Source of the DNA: a bacterium HR17
GTDB taxonomy: Bacteria; Armatimonadota; Fervidibacteria; Fervidibacterales; Fervidibacteraceae
Direction of reading: 5' to 3'
Assembly (NCBI GenBank): GCA_002898575.1
Contig: BEHT01000021.1
Span: forward strand, 1-60,027
Length of the DNA stretch: 60,027 bases
Position 1 is the first letter of the stretch. Every line of letters begins with the position of its first letter. A program made the translations under genes and the position numbers. The notes under the pieces are model-generated. The model did not search any database. It worked only from the letters and a program-made list of their open reading frames with translations, and was not told the DNA's origin. This document shows, one piece after another, positions 34,844-44,300 of the stretch.

Positions 34844-35890
34844 CTAAAGTTTTGCATCGCGTCTGTCGTCCAACAACTCCGCTAAGTCCACCCACTGGTG
34901 CCGTCGCGCACTTTCAATGGCCCCGAACACCATCGCCAAAGTCCGCAGGTTATCGCGGGCGCTGCATTCGGGCTCTCGCTTCTCCCACACCGCCGTCACG
35001 AACTCCGTCAAAACACCCTTCGTGTCTGCAAATTCTATCTCGTCCAACGGCAATTCTTGTTGCACGACTTGGTCGCCAGGGTGCGAACGGGTATAAATCA
35101 AGCGTCCATCTTCCCAAGTCAAGCTGCCCCGTTCGCCCTCAATGCGCCAATCACCCTGCCAGTGGGTCATCTTCCCGACGCTGCAGCCCAGTGCGTGATG
35201 GGTGACGACGATGTTGCCCTCAAACTCAAACACGACGGTGTGTCCGACATCGCCCTTGTGCCACCCCCACGGAGCGTTCCAAGTGTGTGCCCATACCCGT
35301 AGCGGTTCGCGCCCCAGCACAAACCGCAGCGTGTCAAAGTGGTGCACCGCCATCTCAACCAGCAGAGCGAAAGGCATTTCTACATAGTGCGCTCCTCTGC
35401 CCCAAGGGCGATAGAAGCCGACGACCACCGTGTTAACCGCGCCCAAGAAACCCTCCGCCAACAATCGGTGTGTCGTGCGGGGCAAGGCACCGAAGCGGTA
35501 ATTTTGCGCGACCATGTAAGGCACTTGGGCTTGCACAACCATCGCGACGATGCGTTTTGCTGTCACCCAATCAGCCCCCATTGCCTTCTCCGCCAACACG
35601 GGCAGACCGTGCGCCAGCGCCGTTTCCGCAATGCGTTCCCGCACCATCGGTGGCGTCACATCCAGCACGAAATCCGCGGGCACCGCTTCTAACGCGTCCT
35701 CCAGCGACGCGAACAGTTGCTCATCCCGCAACCCCCATTGGGCTTTCGCTTGTTCCCGCCGTTCAGCGATGGGCTCTACACACGCTACCAGCGTCACCCA
35801 ATCGCCCATTTGTTGACACACTTGCAACCAATGCCGTCCCCGATTGCCCAGCCCGACCAAAACGCACCGCAATGGTTGCCGCTCACTCAC
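34844..35890 (-). CDS. Gfo/Idh/MocA family oxidoreductase
   Basis: A 348-residue NAD(P)-dependent sugar dehydrogenase-like protein. The Rossmann nucleotide loop is VLVGLGNRGRHWLQV. VLAEKAMG contains the EK pair of the family, and HHFDTLRFVLG lies in the C-terminal dimerisation and substrate domain. GDVGHTVVFEFEGNIVVTHH is typical of members acting on sugars or inositols. The substrate is unknown. Its ATG overlaps the stop of the upstream glycosylase gene by 4 bp, and the selenoprotein candidate starts 17 bp after its stop, so all are likely co-transcribed. Confidence 0.9.
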   Translation of the reverse strand: MSERQPLRCVLVGLGNRGRHWLQVCQQMGDWVTLVACVEPIAERREQAKAQWGLRDEQLFASLEDALEAVPADFVLDVTPPMVRERIAETALAHGLPVLAEKAMGADWVTAKRIVAMVVQAQVPYMVAQNYRFGALPRTTHRLLAEGFLGAVNTVVVGFYRPWGRGAHYVEMPFALLVEMAVHHFDTLRFVLGREPLRVWAHTWNAPWGWHKGDVGHTVVFEFEGNIVVTHHALGCSVGKMTHWQGDWRIEGERGSLTWEDGRLIYTRSHPGDQVVQQELPLDEIEFADTKGVLTEFVTAVWEKREPECSARDNLRTLAMVFGAIESARRHQWVDLAELLDDRRDAKL

Positions 35891-36546
35891 TGCCTTTGCC
35901 TCCTTTCACTTTTCCCTTCCCGCAAATGGCTGACGAAAGCGACAAACGGTGTGCGCCGCAAATAAAACCGCAACGGCAACTCTTTCGCCACCGTCACGCC
36001 GACACGCAGCGTGACCGCGACGGCGTCCTCGGTCAACTCAACCGGCGTCGGCGCTTCTGCAATCCACAAGCGTTCACCTCGCGTTAAATCCCATCCGTCC
36101 AACGTCCGATCAATCACCATCGCTTTGCACAGTTTGCCCGGTCCCGTCGTCGGCAGCGGATCATCGCGCCCTAAGTTGCGCCCCATCAACCCTAACCCCT
36201 CCGTCGGCATCAACGCCCGAAGCAATACCGCGCTGGGAACGCCTTCGGGTTCGGTGACGGCGTTTAAGCAATGGACTTGGTGGATGCGGTAAACATACGC
36301 ACGCCCGGCGGGACCGAACATCGTTTTATTGCGCTCGGTTTTACCCCGATAGGCGTGATTGGCAGGATCGTTGCATGCCAAGTAGGCTTCTGTTTCCACG
36401 ATGATGCCTGCCATCACGCCGTCCGCCGTTTCGCGCACCAACACCTTGCCCAGCAGCGCTTTGGCGACGGTGACAGGGTCATGCTCGTAAAACGCTTGCG
36501 GTAACGGTGGATAGTGTTCTGTCTTGCGCCTCATCGGCTCGCTCAC
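35887..36546 (-). CDS. DNA-3-methyladenine glycosylase (AAG/MPG family)
   Basis: A 219-residue base-excision glycosylase removing alkylated purines. Family landmarks: VAKALLGKVLVRE, then IVETEAYL with the catalytic Glu, DPANHAYRGKTERNKTMFGP, GRAYVYRIHQVHCLNAV and TGPGKLCKAM. The length is normal for bacterial AAG. Its start overlaps the end of the DUF1028 gene by 4 bp, and its stop overlaps the start of the Gfo/Idh gene by 4 bp, a tightly coupled operon. No functional link among the three products is obvious. Confidence 0.94.
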   Translation of the reverse strand: MSEPMRRKTEHYPPLPQAFYEHDPVTVAKALLGKVLVRETADGVMAGIIVETEAYLACNDPANHAYRGKTERNKTMFGPAGRAYVYRIHQVHCLNAVTEPEGVPSAVLLRALMPTEGLGLMGRNLGRDDPLPTTGPGKLCKAMVIDRTLDGWDLTRGERLWIAEAPTPVELTEDAVAVTLRVGVTVAKELPLRFYLRRTPFVAFVSHLREGKSERRQRQ

Positions 36547-37493
36547 CGCACCATCTTCTCAAATTTGGGGTCGCCACGCAAGGATTTCAAGTCCTCATCG
36601 CGTTGCGCTAGTGCCTTCAGTGCAGGATCGCATTGTAACGCCCCTTCCAGCGCCCTCAACGCTGCTTCTTTTTGTCCCAGCAGCGCCAAGTAACGCGCCA
36701 AGTCGTAATGCAGCGCTGCTTGCTCAGGGAACCGTCGGACGGCAGCGCGCAACACTTCTGCCGCTTTTTTCAAATCGCCTTTGCGCCGCCAATTTGATGC
36801 TTCCGAGAGGCGCGCCCAAGCCAACTTGATTGCTAAAATTCGCTTGAGTTCCTTGACAGGTTCAGGGTGGTCGTCAACCCGCAGGTCAATGTAGCGGTCG
36901 TTAAAGCCGCCGTAACCTGCTCCTTTGCGAACAACCAAAATTGCAGCGCTTTGTTTACCGCGAGCATCACCGCCAGCCTCTTCGCCTGCCTCCAGCGCTG
37001 CCATCAACCGCTCAGCCAATTCGCCTTTTGCTTCCTGAAAGGCTTTTGCCATTGCCTTGACAACTTGTTCACCTGCCAAAATGTTCCCTTGCACAGCGAA
37101 GCCTTTCCCGACGATGTGACCAGCCCAAGGCAAACACTTTTTGCCCGTGAAGGCTGCTGCCCGCCCTTTCGCGTCAACGATGCCGACTTGACGAAGTTCG
37201 CGGTCTTTATCGTTCGCAAGTAACTGTTTCAGCACTTGGCTCGGGGTCATTCCCTTTTTGAGCAGTGCCAAACCTTTCGGACCGAAGGTTGTGTTGGCGA
37301 AAGATTGAGTGGCAATTGCGCCGACACCCGCTTGAGCGTAGGGCACGACAGCACCGACCGCCAGAAACTTGGATGCAACTGCGACACCCAAATCCCCTGT
37401 CTTGGGGTCAAAAGCGACGATAGAAAAAGTTCCCGTCAAATCAACCTGCGGTTGACAGAAGGTCAAAACCGTTAAACCAAGCCAATACGCCAT
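36543..37493 (-). CDS. DUF1028 protein with TPR-like C-terminus, probably exported
   Basis: A 316-residue protein. A hydrophobic N-terminus (AYWLGLTVLTFCQPQVDLTG) looks like a short signal peptide. Residues ~20-220 are a DUF1028 domain, an Ntn-hydrolase-like fold of unknown activity: TFSIVAFDPKTGDLGVAVAS, then AQAGVGAIATQSFANTTFGP and FAVQGNILAGEQVV. The C-terminal ~90 residues form two or three TPR-like helices (EQAALHYDLARYLALLGQKE). The new N-terminal Thr after cleavage could act as nucleophile, as in other Ntn proteins, but this is inference. ATG 37493 is favoured; an in-frame upstream extension lacks family character. Confidence 0.85.
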   Translation of the reverse strand: MAYWLGLTVLTFCQPQVDLTGTFSIVAFDPKTGDLGVAVASKFLAVGAVVPYAQAGVGAIATQSFANTTFGPKGLALLKKGMTPSQVLKQLLANDKDRELRQVGIVDAKGRAAAFTGKKCLPWAGHIVGKGFAVQGNILAGEQVVKAMAKAFQEAKGELAERLMAALEAGEEAGGDARGKQSAAILVVRKGAGYGGFNDRYIDLRVDDHPEPVKELKRILAIKLAWARLSEASNWRRKGDLKKAAEVLRAAVRRFPEQAALHYDLARYLALLGQKEAALRALEGALQCDPALKALAQRDEDLKSLRGDPKFEKMVR

Positions 37494-37507
37494 CTCAATC
37501 GCCCCCT

Positions 37508-39475
37508 TCAATAGGGCTTGACAAGGTTGAGTAAGGCTTCGGCACAAGCACGGTCAGTGACGAGACAGTTGAATAAGTTGCCCTTGAAAGCGGCGAGGAC
37601 GGCAGCGGCTTTGTGAGCGCCGCAGGTGACAGCGACAACAAGTTTGCCTTGTCGCACCCACCGCTGTAATTGGCGCAGCGGCAAAACGGTCACATTGGGT
37701 GAAAGGTTACGGCAAAGAGGTCGTCCATGATCATCAAAAGGTTGGTTAAGCACCGTGCCAACGGCTGTGCTTATTTGTTCTGGACGAAGTCCCATTACTG
37801 TTTGCAGATAGGTTCGCTCATCGTTGTCCAAAACTCCAACACCTACAAAAATTGCGTCCATATGAGGCGCAAGGTGAGGCTGCCATAGACGACAACTAAT
37901 GCGTTCCGAGCCACCTGTGTCAAAACATCGCATCGCGACAGAATGGAGAAGGTGAGCACTGCCGGCGGAGTAGGTGATTTTGTGTGATGGTCCGCTGTGC
38001 AGAGCCCAAAAAGTCAGCGAACGCAATTGGGGCAGAGTTTCAAGTAAGTGAGGAAGTTGTAAGGCTTCCGTAAAAGCACGCATTGTCCGCCCAGCGCCAA
38101 TGCCGACGGAAAAATACTGAGCAGTCTTGAGCCATTCCATCAGGAGTTGTGCGGCGGCTTCTCCGACGCTGTGGTAAACCCATTCATCTCTCGCAGGCTG
38201 AACGACGCGCACTTCCAAAAGGTGCAAGTGTCGTAAAAGTGCCATTTCCAAATCCAACCAATGAGTCGGTTGCGGGAAAGGGTGGATAACCTGCACCTGC
38301 AACAAAGGTTTACTGGTGTCCGTTGACCACTGGGCTTCGTGCAGGAGGCGACTGACTGTGTGCGGGTTCAGTTTTAACCTATGGGCAATTTCTTGATGAG
38401 TGCGACAGCGGTCTGTTGCAGCGAACCGCAAATGTGCAGCCCAAAAGCGTTGTCGGTATCGCTGCCATGTCTTGTCGCTTTGGTCATGGTCGGTTACTTT
38501 GAGCCTTTGCAAAAGGGCTTGAGCACACTCCTCATCGGTCACAAGAGTGTTGAAAAGCAAACCACCAACCCGTTGAGCGCGATAAATCGCCAATAACGCA
38601 TCGGCAGCCTTGCATCCGCCCGCCAAAAGTGCAACTGTTTTTCCGTTCCGCACCATCGTCCTCAAAACAGAAAGCGAAATTGTTTTGCCATGACGGATAT
38701 GATAGCCAGCGGGTGGCAACCCATCGGAGCAAAACCGATACAAGAGCATCTCAGCGACAGGTTTTGACATTGCAGGAGAGGATGTTGGAGAACATTCGCT
38801 GCTTCGTAGCGGTTTAACCGCAATGAAGCAATAATCCAACTTTTCAGGGTCAGCATAAGCAGGGTCAAGATAACCTTCCCAAAGGGACTTAACAGGAGTT
38901 CCAACACTACCCGAACGCCAATTCCACCGATAGCGAGCAATCGCTTCGCTGACAATGCCCTCTGCTGTAAAGCCAAACTGTTCAACATCCAGACGGCTCA
39001 AAGCGTAAAGACGCAGCGTGATATCTGCAGCGAGCAATGACGGCAACATCATTGCCATCACAGCAACTGCACGACCATCTGACAATCCAATCCCTTGGCC
39101 GTTTTGAAAGCGTGGGCAAAAAGTCATCGCTGCCGCCAAACCCAAGTAGTCATCCAATGAAGCAGGATCAACGGTGCTCATTGATGGTATAATGATGGCT
39201 TCCGTGATACCTTCAAGGGCTTCGCAAAGTCGGCTTGACAAAGTTTTGCAAGTTGGTGGGGCAATGGTGACAGAAAGGAGCGTGTCAGAACGAGGATCTT
39301 CAAGAGCACGAGCGATGAACCGGCGCAGTTGCCAAACTGACCAGTCACGATAAGGCAAAAGTGCCCGCAAGCGTTGGAGCAATTCTTTGGGTTGATGAAG
39401 TCCTAAAGCGTTTTTGAGATAAATGACACGATACAGTTCCCTCCAACTCACCGCAGACATTTGTCTCCGTCTCAT
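37508..39475 (-). CDS. double sugar-binding-domain transcriptional regulator (SorC-type)
   Basis: A 655-residue protein with two sugar-binding domains flanking one helix-turn-helix. The first domain (about 1-320) ends in KTVALLAGGCKAADALLAIY and GGLLFNTLVTDEECAQALL. The HTH is THQEIAHRLKLNPHTVSRLL (about 358-377). The second domain (about 395-655) ends KLVVAVTCGAHKAAAVLAAF and LFNCLVTDRACAEALL. Each end block is the SorC signature, so an extra sensor has been fused ahead of a normal SorC regulator. ATG 39475 has GGAGGGG upstream. Two palindromes (39515, 39534) lie just upstream. The first domain may bind a different effector from the second. It is divergent from a prepilin gene. Confidence 0.85.
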   Translation of the reverse strand: MRRRQMSAVSWRELYRVIYLKNALGLHQPKELLQRLRALLPYRDWSVWQLRRFIARALEDPRSDTLLSVTIAPPTCKTLSSRLCEALEGITEAIIIPSMSTVDPASLDDYLGLAAAMTFCPRFQNGQGIGLSDGRAVAVMAMMLPSLLAADITLRLYALSRLDVEQFGFTAEGIVSEAIARYRWNWRSGSVGTPVKSLWEGYLDPAYADPEKLDYCFIAVKPLRSSECSPTSSPAMSKPVAEMLLYRFCSDGLPPAGYHIRHGKTISLSVLRTMVRNGKTVALLAGGCKAADALLAIYRAQRVGGLLFNTLVTDEECAQALLQRLKVTDHDQSDKTWQRYRQRFWAAHLRFAATDRCRTHQEIAHRLKLNPHTVSRLLHEAQWSTDTSKPLLQVQVIHPFPQPTHWLDLEMALLRHLHLLEVRVVQPARDEWVYHSVGEAAAQLLMEWLKTAQYFSVGIGAGRTMRAFTEALQLPHLLETLPQLRSLTFWALHSGPSHKITYSAGSAHLLHSVAMRCFDTGGSERISCRLWQPHLAPHMDAIFVGVGVLDNDERTYLQTVMGLRPEQISTAVGTVLNQPFDDHGRPLCRNLSPNVTVLPLRQLQRWVRQGKLVVAVTCGAHKAAAVLAAFKGNLFNCLVTDRACAEALLNLVKPY

Positions 39476-39514
39476 GGTATCGTCCCCTCCTTTAGCAGAC
39501 ATTGTAGCGTTGCT

Positions 39515-39544
39515 GCAAATTTTGCGCATCCCTGCAAAATTTGC
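39515..39544. promoter_or_regulatory. tandem palindromic operator candidates
   Basis: GCAAATTTTGC (39515-39525) and GCAAAATTTGC (39534-39544) are separated by 8 bp. Each is itself a near-perfect palindrome of the form GCAAAWTTTGC, and the two are reverse complements. Centre-to-centre distance is 19 bp, about two helical turns, so two dimers could bind one face. They lie 40 bp upstream of the regulator's ATG, where autoregulation is expected. Confidence 0.6.
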
Positions 39545-39726
39545 TGTGCCCTTCCCTTCACCTGTTGACTTGCAGGATTTCCAAGCCTTCAAATCTACTA
39601 CAAGCAGCGTTGAAGTGATGAATTTAACACAAGCGCTGTCTGAGGAAGTTGACCTTAACCTTGCCTTAACCGAAATTTGACTTCGGTCTAATAGCGGCAA
39701 GCAAAAATGTTGTTGACAGATGAAAA

Positions 39727-39743
39727 GCCCGCGTCAAGCGGGC
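39727..39743 (+). promoter_or_regulatory. leader hairpin upstream of prepilin gene (copy B)
   Basis: GCCCGC-GTCAA-GCGGGC forms a perfect 6-bp stem with a 5-nt loop, preceded by AAA and followed by AAAAAG and AAGGAGGG. It matches the leader hairpin of the prepilin gene ending at 17496 in sequence and distance to the ribosome site. Confidence 0.5.
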
Positions 39744-39769
39744 AAAAAGTTCAGAAGGAGGGAGTCAAG

Positions 39770-40540
39770 ATGAAACAGCGAGAACTGATGCGTGACAGGA
39801 AGGAAGTTCGCGGAGTTGTCTCTTCGGTTTACTTCCGTGTCGGCTTCACCTTGATTGAACTGCTGGTAGTGATCGCGATAATTGCGATCCTGGCAGCGAT
39901 CCTGTTTCCCGTGTTCAGTCAAGTGCGCGAGAAAGCAAGAGCGACGGCATGTTTGAGCAATTCCCGCCAAATCGCTTTGGCGGTCGCGCAATATTCGCAA
40001 GACTACGACGAACGCATGCCTTTGTATAACCCGACGTATTGTGTTCACTGGTTAGGCGACAGACTGTGGGGGGCGAATGCTTGTGGTGGTATCAACAATT
40101 ACGGGGCATTGCAGCCCTATGTCAAAAATCACCAAGTTTTTGATTGCCCATCTACTCGCATGTGGCATATGGGAAATTACTTGCTGTTGCATCTGTGGGC
40201 AGGGGGAGGCTCGTTGCCGACACCACCTGTGCCTTTAAGCCAAATTGATGAACCTGCCACAACTGCAGTTGGCGTTGAACCGATTAAAGACCCAACCCCT
40301 GCTTGTTCCAACAGCCCATGCGATGGGCGTTGGTTTGGAATCGGTTGGAAAGTAAGCGATAATCCGCCAACGGTAAGGGCATATTTCCCTCGTTGGGGGT
40401 TTCACCATCAGGAGGGGCAAAATCTCGTCTTCGTTGACGGACACGCCAAGTGGTTCAAGCAAGAAAAAGCGCAAGGCGACATCTTGAACAATGCATTACT
40501 CATTTCGCCCCGCAAAAATGTAACGCAAGTCTTGAATTAG
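39770..40540 (+). CDS. prepilin-type H-X9-DG pseudopilin
   Basis: A 256-residue protein. The charged leader ([18 protein letters not shown]) is longer than in most paralogues and leads into [39 protein letters not shown] follows, and [11 protein letters not shown] is the C-terminal DG motif. AAGGAGGG at proper spacing supports ATG 39770; an in-frame extension upstream has none. Divergent from the double-domain regulator, and followed by a series of glycan-active genes on the same strand, so it may be the surface component of a glycan-use locus. Confidence 0.92.
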   Translation: MKQRELMRDRKEVRGVVSSVYFRVGFTLIELLVVIAIIAILAAILFPVFSQVREKARATACLSNSRQIALAVAQYSQDYDERMPLYNPTYCVHWLGDRLWGANACGGINNYGALQPYVKNHQVFDCPSTRMWHMGNYLLLHLWAGGGSLPTPPVPLSQIDEPATTAVGVEPIKDPTPACSNSPCDGRWFGIGWKVSDNPPTVRAYFPRWGFHHQEGQNLVFVDGHAKWFKQEKAQGDILNNALLISPRKNVTQVLN

Positions 40541-40598
40541 GACGGCGCATTAGTCAATCAAGGTGCGTTGCCGTTCGTTGCAATGAAGGGGGCAAAAT

Positions 40599-41304
40599 AT
40601 GGCGATGGGGAAGGTAATGGTTTTTTTGACCTTGATGGCGGTAGTGACGGGCAATCCCATCTTTGCTGCCACTTATATCGTGGACATTCAACATCCCAAA
40701 GCATCAGACACCAACCCTGGCACACCTGAACTCCCCTTCAAAACCATCAGCAAAGCCGCTGAAGTGGTTCAAGCGGGCGATACAGTTATCGTCAAGGCTG
40801 GTGTTTACCGAGAAACAGTCAGGATGCAAAGGGGAGGCACACCGCAAAAGCCCATCGTGTTCGTCTCTGAACCGATAGGTAGCGTCATCATCAAAGGCTC
40901 AGAAATTATCGGCGGTTGGGAAAGGACGAATGCAAACATTTGGCGCAAAACCGACTGGCAATGGGCAGGTAAGTTAGGAACTCAAACCGGTCGTGACTTT
41001 GTGTTTCGGCGTGAACAAGTTTTCTGTGACGGCAAACCGCTAAGGCATGTTGAGCAAAAAGAGCATCGGATTATGCGCGAGTGGATGCAAATGTCCGACG
41101 GCTAAAAGCATTGGGCTTCAATGCCGTCAGGCTTTTGGGAGAATGTTTTTGCTGAGAGCGACACTTGTCATCCCGTTTGCCAAAGGATGGCACTACCGCA
41201 AGTTGGATTTCTCATTGCGCCATTTTGAGGAAGGAGCTGTGCAGGGGAAAGTAACAATTGAGCCGACTGAACCACTTTTTCTCATGGTCATTGAACGACC
41301 GTAG
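40599..41304 (+). pseudogene. gene-fragment cluster: beta-helix N-terminus plus glycosidase remnants
   Basis: ATG 40599, with GGGGG upstream, opens a signal peptide (KVMVFLTLMAVVTGNPIFA) and a DUF1565/right-handed beta-helix start (TYIVDIQHPKASDTNPGTPE and LPFKTISKAAEVVQAGDTVI). It breaks at 41105 after ~165 residues, while whole family members are several hundred residues. In another frame 41083-41154 reads VRRLKALGFNAVRLLGECF, typical of a glycoside hydrolase first barrel strand. A third frame to 41304 reads LVIPFAKGWHYRKLDFSLRH, a beta-rich C-terminal fragment. The three pieces cannot make one protein; they look like residues of two or three deleted genes. Confidence 0.65.
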
Positions 41305-41331
41305 CCGAGCGAAACATGGGGTGAATGCACA

Positions 41332-44300
41332 ATGAGACAACGATGCTCAGCGTTCGCTCTTCTGCTCATTTCAGTAACATGCTTGACAGGAGTGATGGCA
41401 ATGCAAAAGGAGCAAAAGTTCGTCGTCCCTGAAAGTGGCAAGGTGGCGGTGTGGGAAGCGGAGAAAGCGCTCATGTTAGGTTGGCAAGTTATCCCACACG
41501 ACGGGGCAAGTGGCGGCGCTTTCGTTGAACCTACCGCTGACCAGCCCAAGCCTGTCTTGAAGTTTCGCTTCAAAGTGGATAAGCCAACGACCATCAAAGT
41601 TTTTCCCCTTTGGTGGCGACACGGTGAACAAAAAACTGCTGTTCGGTTCCCATCGCAAGTGCCTTACTTGCGCATCCAGCAAATGTTTGAGATGGCATAT
41701 CCTGACCCGAAAAGCGTCACTCGGTTGCCTTTCGCCATCCCTGCCCGCTTCGGTCCTGACGCATTAGATGGTGACGGCGAGCGATTATTTTTCACTGCGC
41801 CTGAGGTAGGTCGCATCGGTATCGTGGATTTGTCAACGGAGCGCATTATCGGCAGCATTGAAGTTGGCGGTTACTTGACAGACTTGATCCTTGACCGCAA
41901 CTTGCATCGCCTTTTCGTTGCCGATGGCATGAACAATCGCATAGTAGTGTTGGAGGCTCAACAGGGCACGAGAGTCGCTGAAGTCCCTGTGCCTGAACTG
42001 CCTTACTCGCTGGCTCTTCATAACGGTCATCTGTTCGTCGCTTGCATGATGGCGAAAAAGGTGGTCGTGCTGGAAACGAAAACGCTGAGAAAAGTGCACG
42101 AGATTGCGTTGCCGTTGCCACCGCAGCATGTTGAAGTGAGGGGTGGGCAATTGCTCGTCTGGCTTGTTCCCGCTGCTTACGATGCTAAAACGCTGACGGA
42201 AACTGAACCAGACCGATTATCGTTCTATCCGCAGCATGTTTTCCCCGAAAATGCATATGAGCCACCTTGCGTTTGGCAAACGCTGAGAGCATTGCAAAAA
42301 GGTGGAGTTGTGCGGTTGTTCAATCGCGTCAGCAGTTTTGGCAGTTTATGGGATGGGCGTTTCCATGTTGAGCCACAGGTTGCCGTCGTGAGAGCGGGAA
42401 ATAAACCGACTCAGTTGCGCATCCAATGGACACTTAACCCGTCTCAACCGCGTGAGGAGGTGTTGGACATCGCAGCGCTCGTCGGCGAAGTGAATGACCA
42501 AGAAGCGTTGCCCGACCGATACTGCGTCGCTGACGGCAAATTCTTTTTTACGCTGCCTTCTTTGGGCAAAGTTGTTTGCCAACCCCTTGAACCTGATGCA
42601 AAGCCCATTTTGCTGGACATCGGCGGTCACTTGACAGATATGACAGCGTTCAGCGATGGCTTTTGGGTGGGCTATCGTGGTTTTGGTGCGATGAGCGGGA
42701 AACCTTTGGACAAAGGTGAGCCATTCGGGGTGCCAATGGGAAAGTATGTGGATGTATGCCTGAGCTTCTTCCCATCGCCTGACATTGGGCGAGTTTACTC
42801 CCCTGATAGCAACCATTACCCAGCAAAGGTTTATATCGCCGACAGCCAAAATAACCGAATCATCGTCGTTAACCCACAAACTTTGCAGGTTGTCAAGAAC
42901 ATCCCTGTAGGCGAGATGCCTATCGCTTTGAACCTGTTTGGGCTTGATTTGTTCGCCACTTGTCGCAAAGGGCAAGAGGTGCTGGTCGTTGATGTGCGCT
43001 CCGATGAAATTGTGCGCCGATGCAAATTGCCTGCTGAGCCAATCTACGCCGATGTCGCCAAGTTTCAACCGTCATACACTGCTACGGAATTTCGTCCACC
43101 TGCCGAAATTGACGATGCGCCCATTTGGTATGTCGCCCACTTCCACCCACTCGCTTTTCGGCTCAGTGATTTCCAGCAGACACAAACCGATGAACTTACG
43201 CTCGTTGATGCTATTCTTTACCGCAGTCGTCAGAGGTTTGTTTGGACAGATGCACAAGGCAGAGAGCATCAAGCCTTCGCCGATAACATGCATACCATCC
43301 GCTTTGATAGTGAGCGTTGGTTGGATGTCAGCGAAGTCACCGACCCGAAGCGCCAAACTGAACCTGCTCAACTCCGTTCGGGTGATGTGCCGGGCACGAT
43401 CACTATTGCGGTTGACGGTGGTGTTGAACACGACTGGATGCGAAACATTTGGATGACGCCGAACGAGCGACGCTTTTTGATCAACCCACCCCAGCATTTG
43501 TGGCAACAAGGCATTGAACCTTTCAGCGAATTCGCCAAGGTTTTCCATGAGTGGAATGCGCCCGCCTTTATGGTGGGTGCAGGAGAACATGTCTTGACAG
43601 TGACAGCGCATAGCCCTTATGCGTGCCTTGACGGTTTGCTGGTCTGGCGGACTTTGGAACGGACAGTGCAAGCACAACTTTTCGGAGCAACTGATGACGC
43701 CGTGAACGATACGCTATTGCCTGCCAGCGTTTTCGCTTCCGATGAACCTGTACAATTCCGCCTCCGCCTATACGCTCAAACTGTACAGCGATTGCGTTGT
43801 CAATGGCAAGTGCTTCACCCAGTTGATGGTATGGTGGCATCTGGTAAATTGACTCTGGATGTGCCTGTAGGCAAACAACGAGAAGTGCTCATCACTCCAC
43901 CATTACATAGGACAGGTTTGTTCACTTTGCGGGTGCAATTGCAATCGGACGAAGGCACATTGCTTTTGGAACGGGTTTTCCTTCGTTTACCGAAGTTGAC
44001 GCATCCCCGTTTGCTATGCCGACCCGAAGCATTGCCTATTATCCACAGGCGTATCGCTCAACATCGGGAACTCTTTCGGCGTTGGCGGTCATGGTTGGAA
44101 CAGCATATTGACGATGCAGATTTCCTGCCAAAGGATTGGACGAGCACGGGGCAAAACTTGGGCGTGGAGTTGGCAAAGTGGCGAGCAATCGCTTGCCTCT
44201 TCGTTGAGTGGGCAATGCCACGAGCCGACGGGCAAAGACCGTTGCTGCAAAAGTTGCTACCGATGCTCAAAGGGCGAGCCAGCGTCAGCGGATGGAGTAG

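Larger units (their letters stand above)
39476..39769. other. divergent intergenic region, regulator to prepilin
   Basis: A 294-bp region holding two tandem palindromes (39515-39544) close to the regulator start and a leader hairpin (39727-39743) close to the prepilin start. An AAGGAGGG ribosome site for the latter lies just beyond. A TTGACA hexamer is present at 39713 but no suitable -10 lies at 17 bp. No RNA gene is recognised. Confidence 0.5.
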
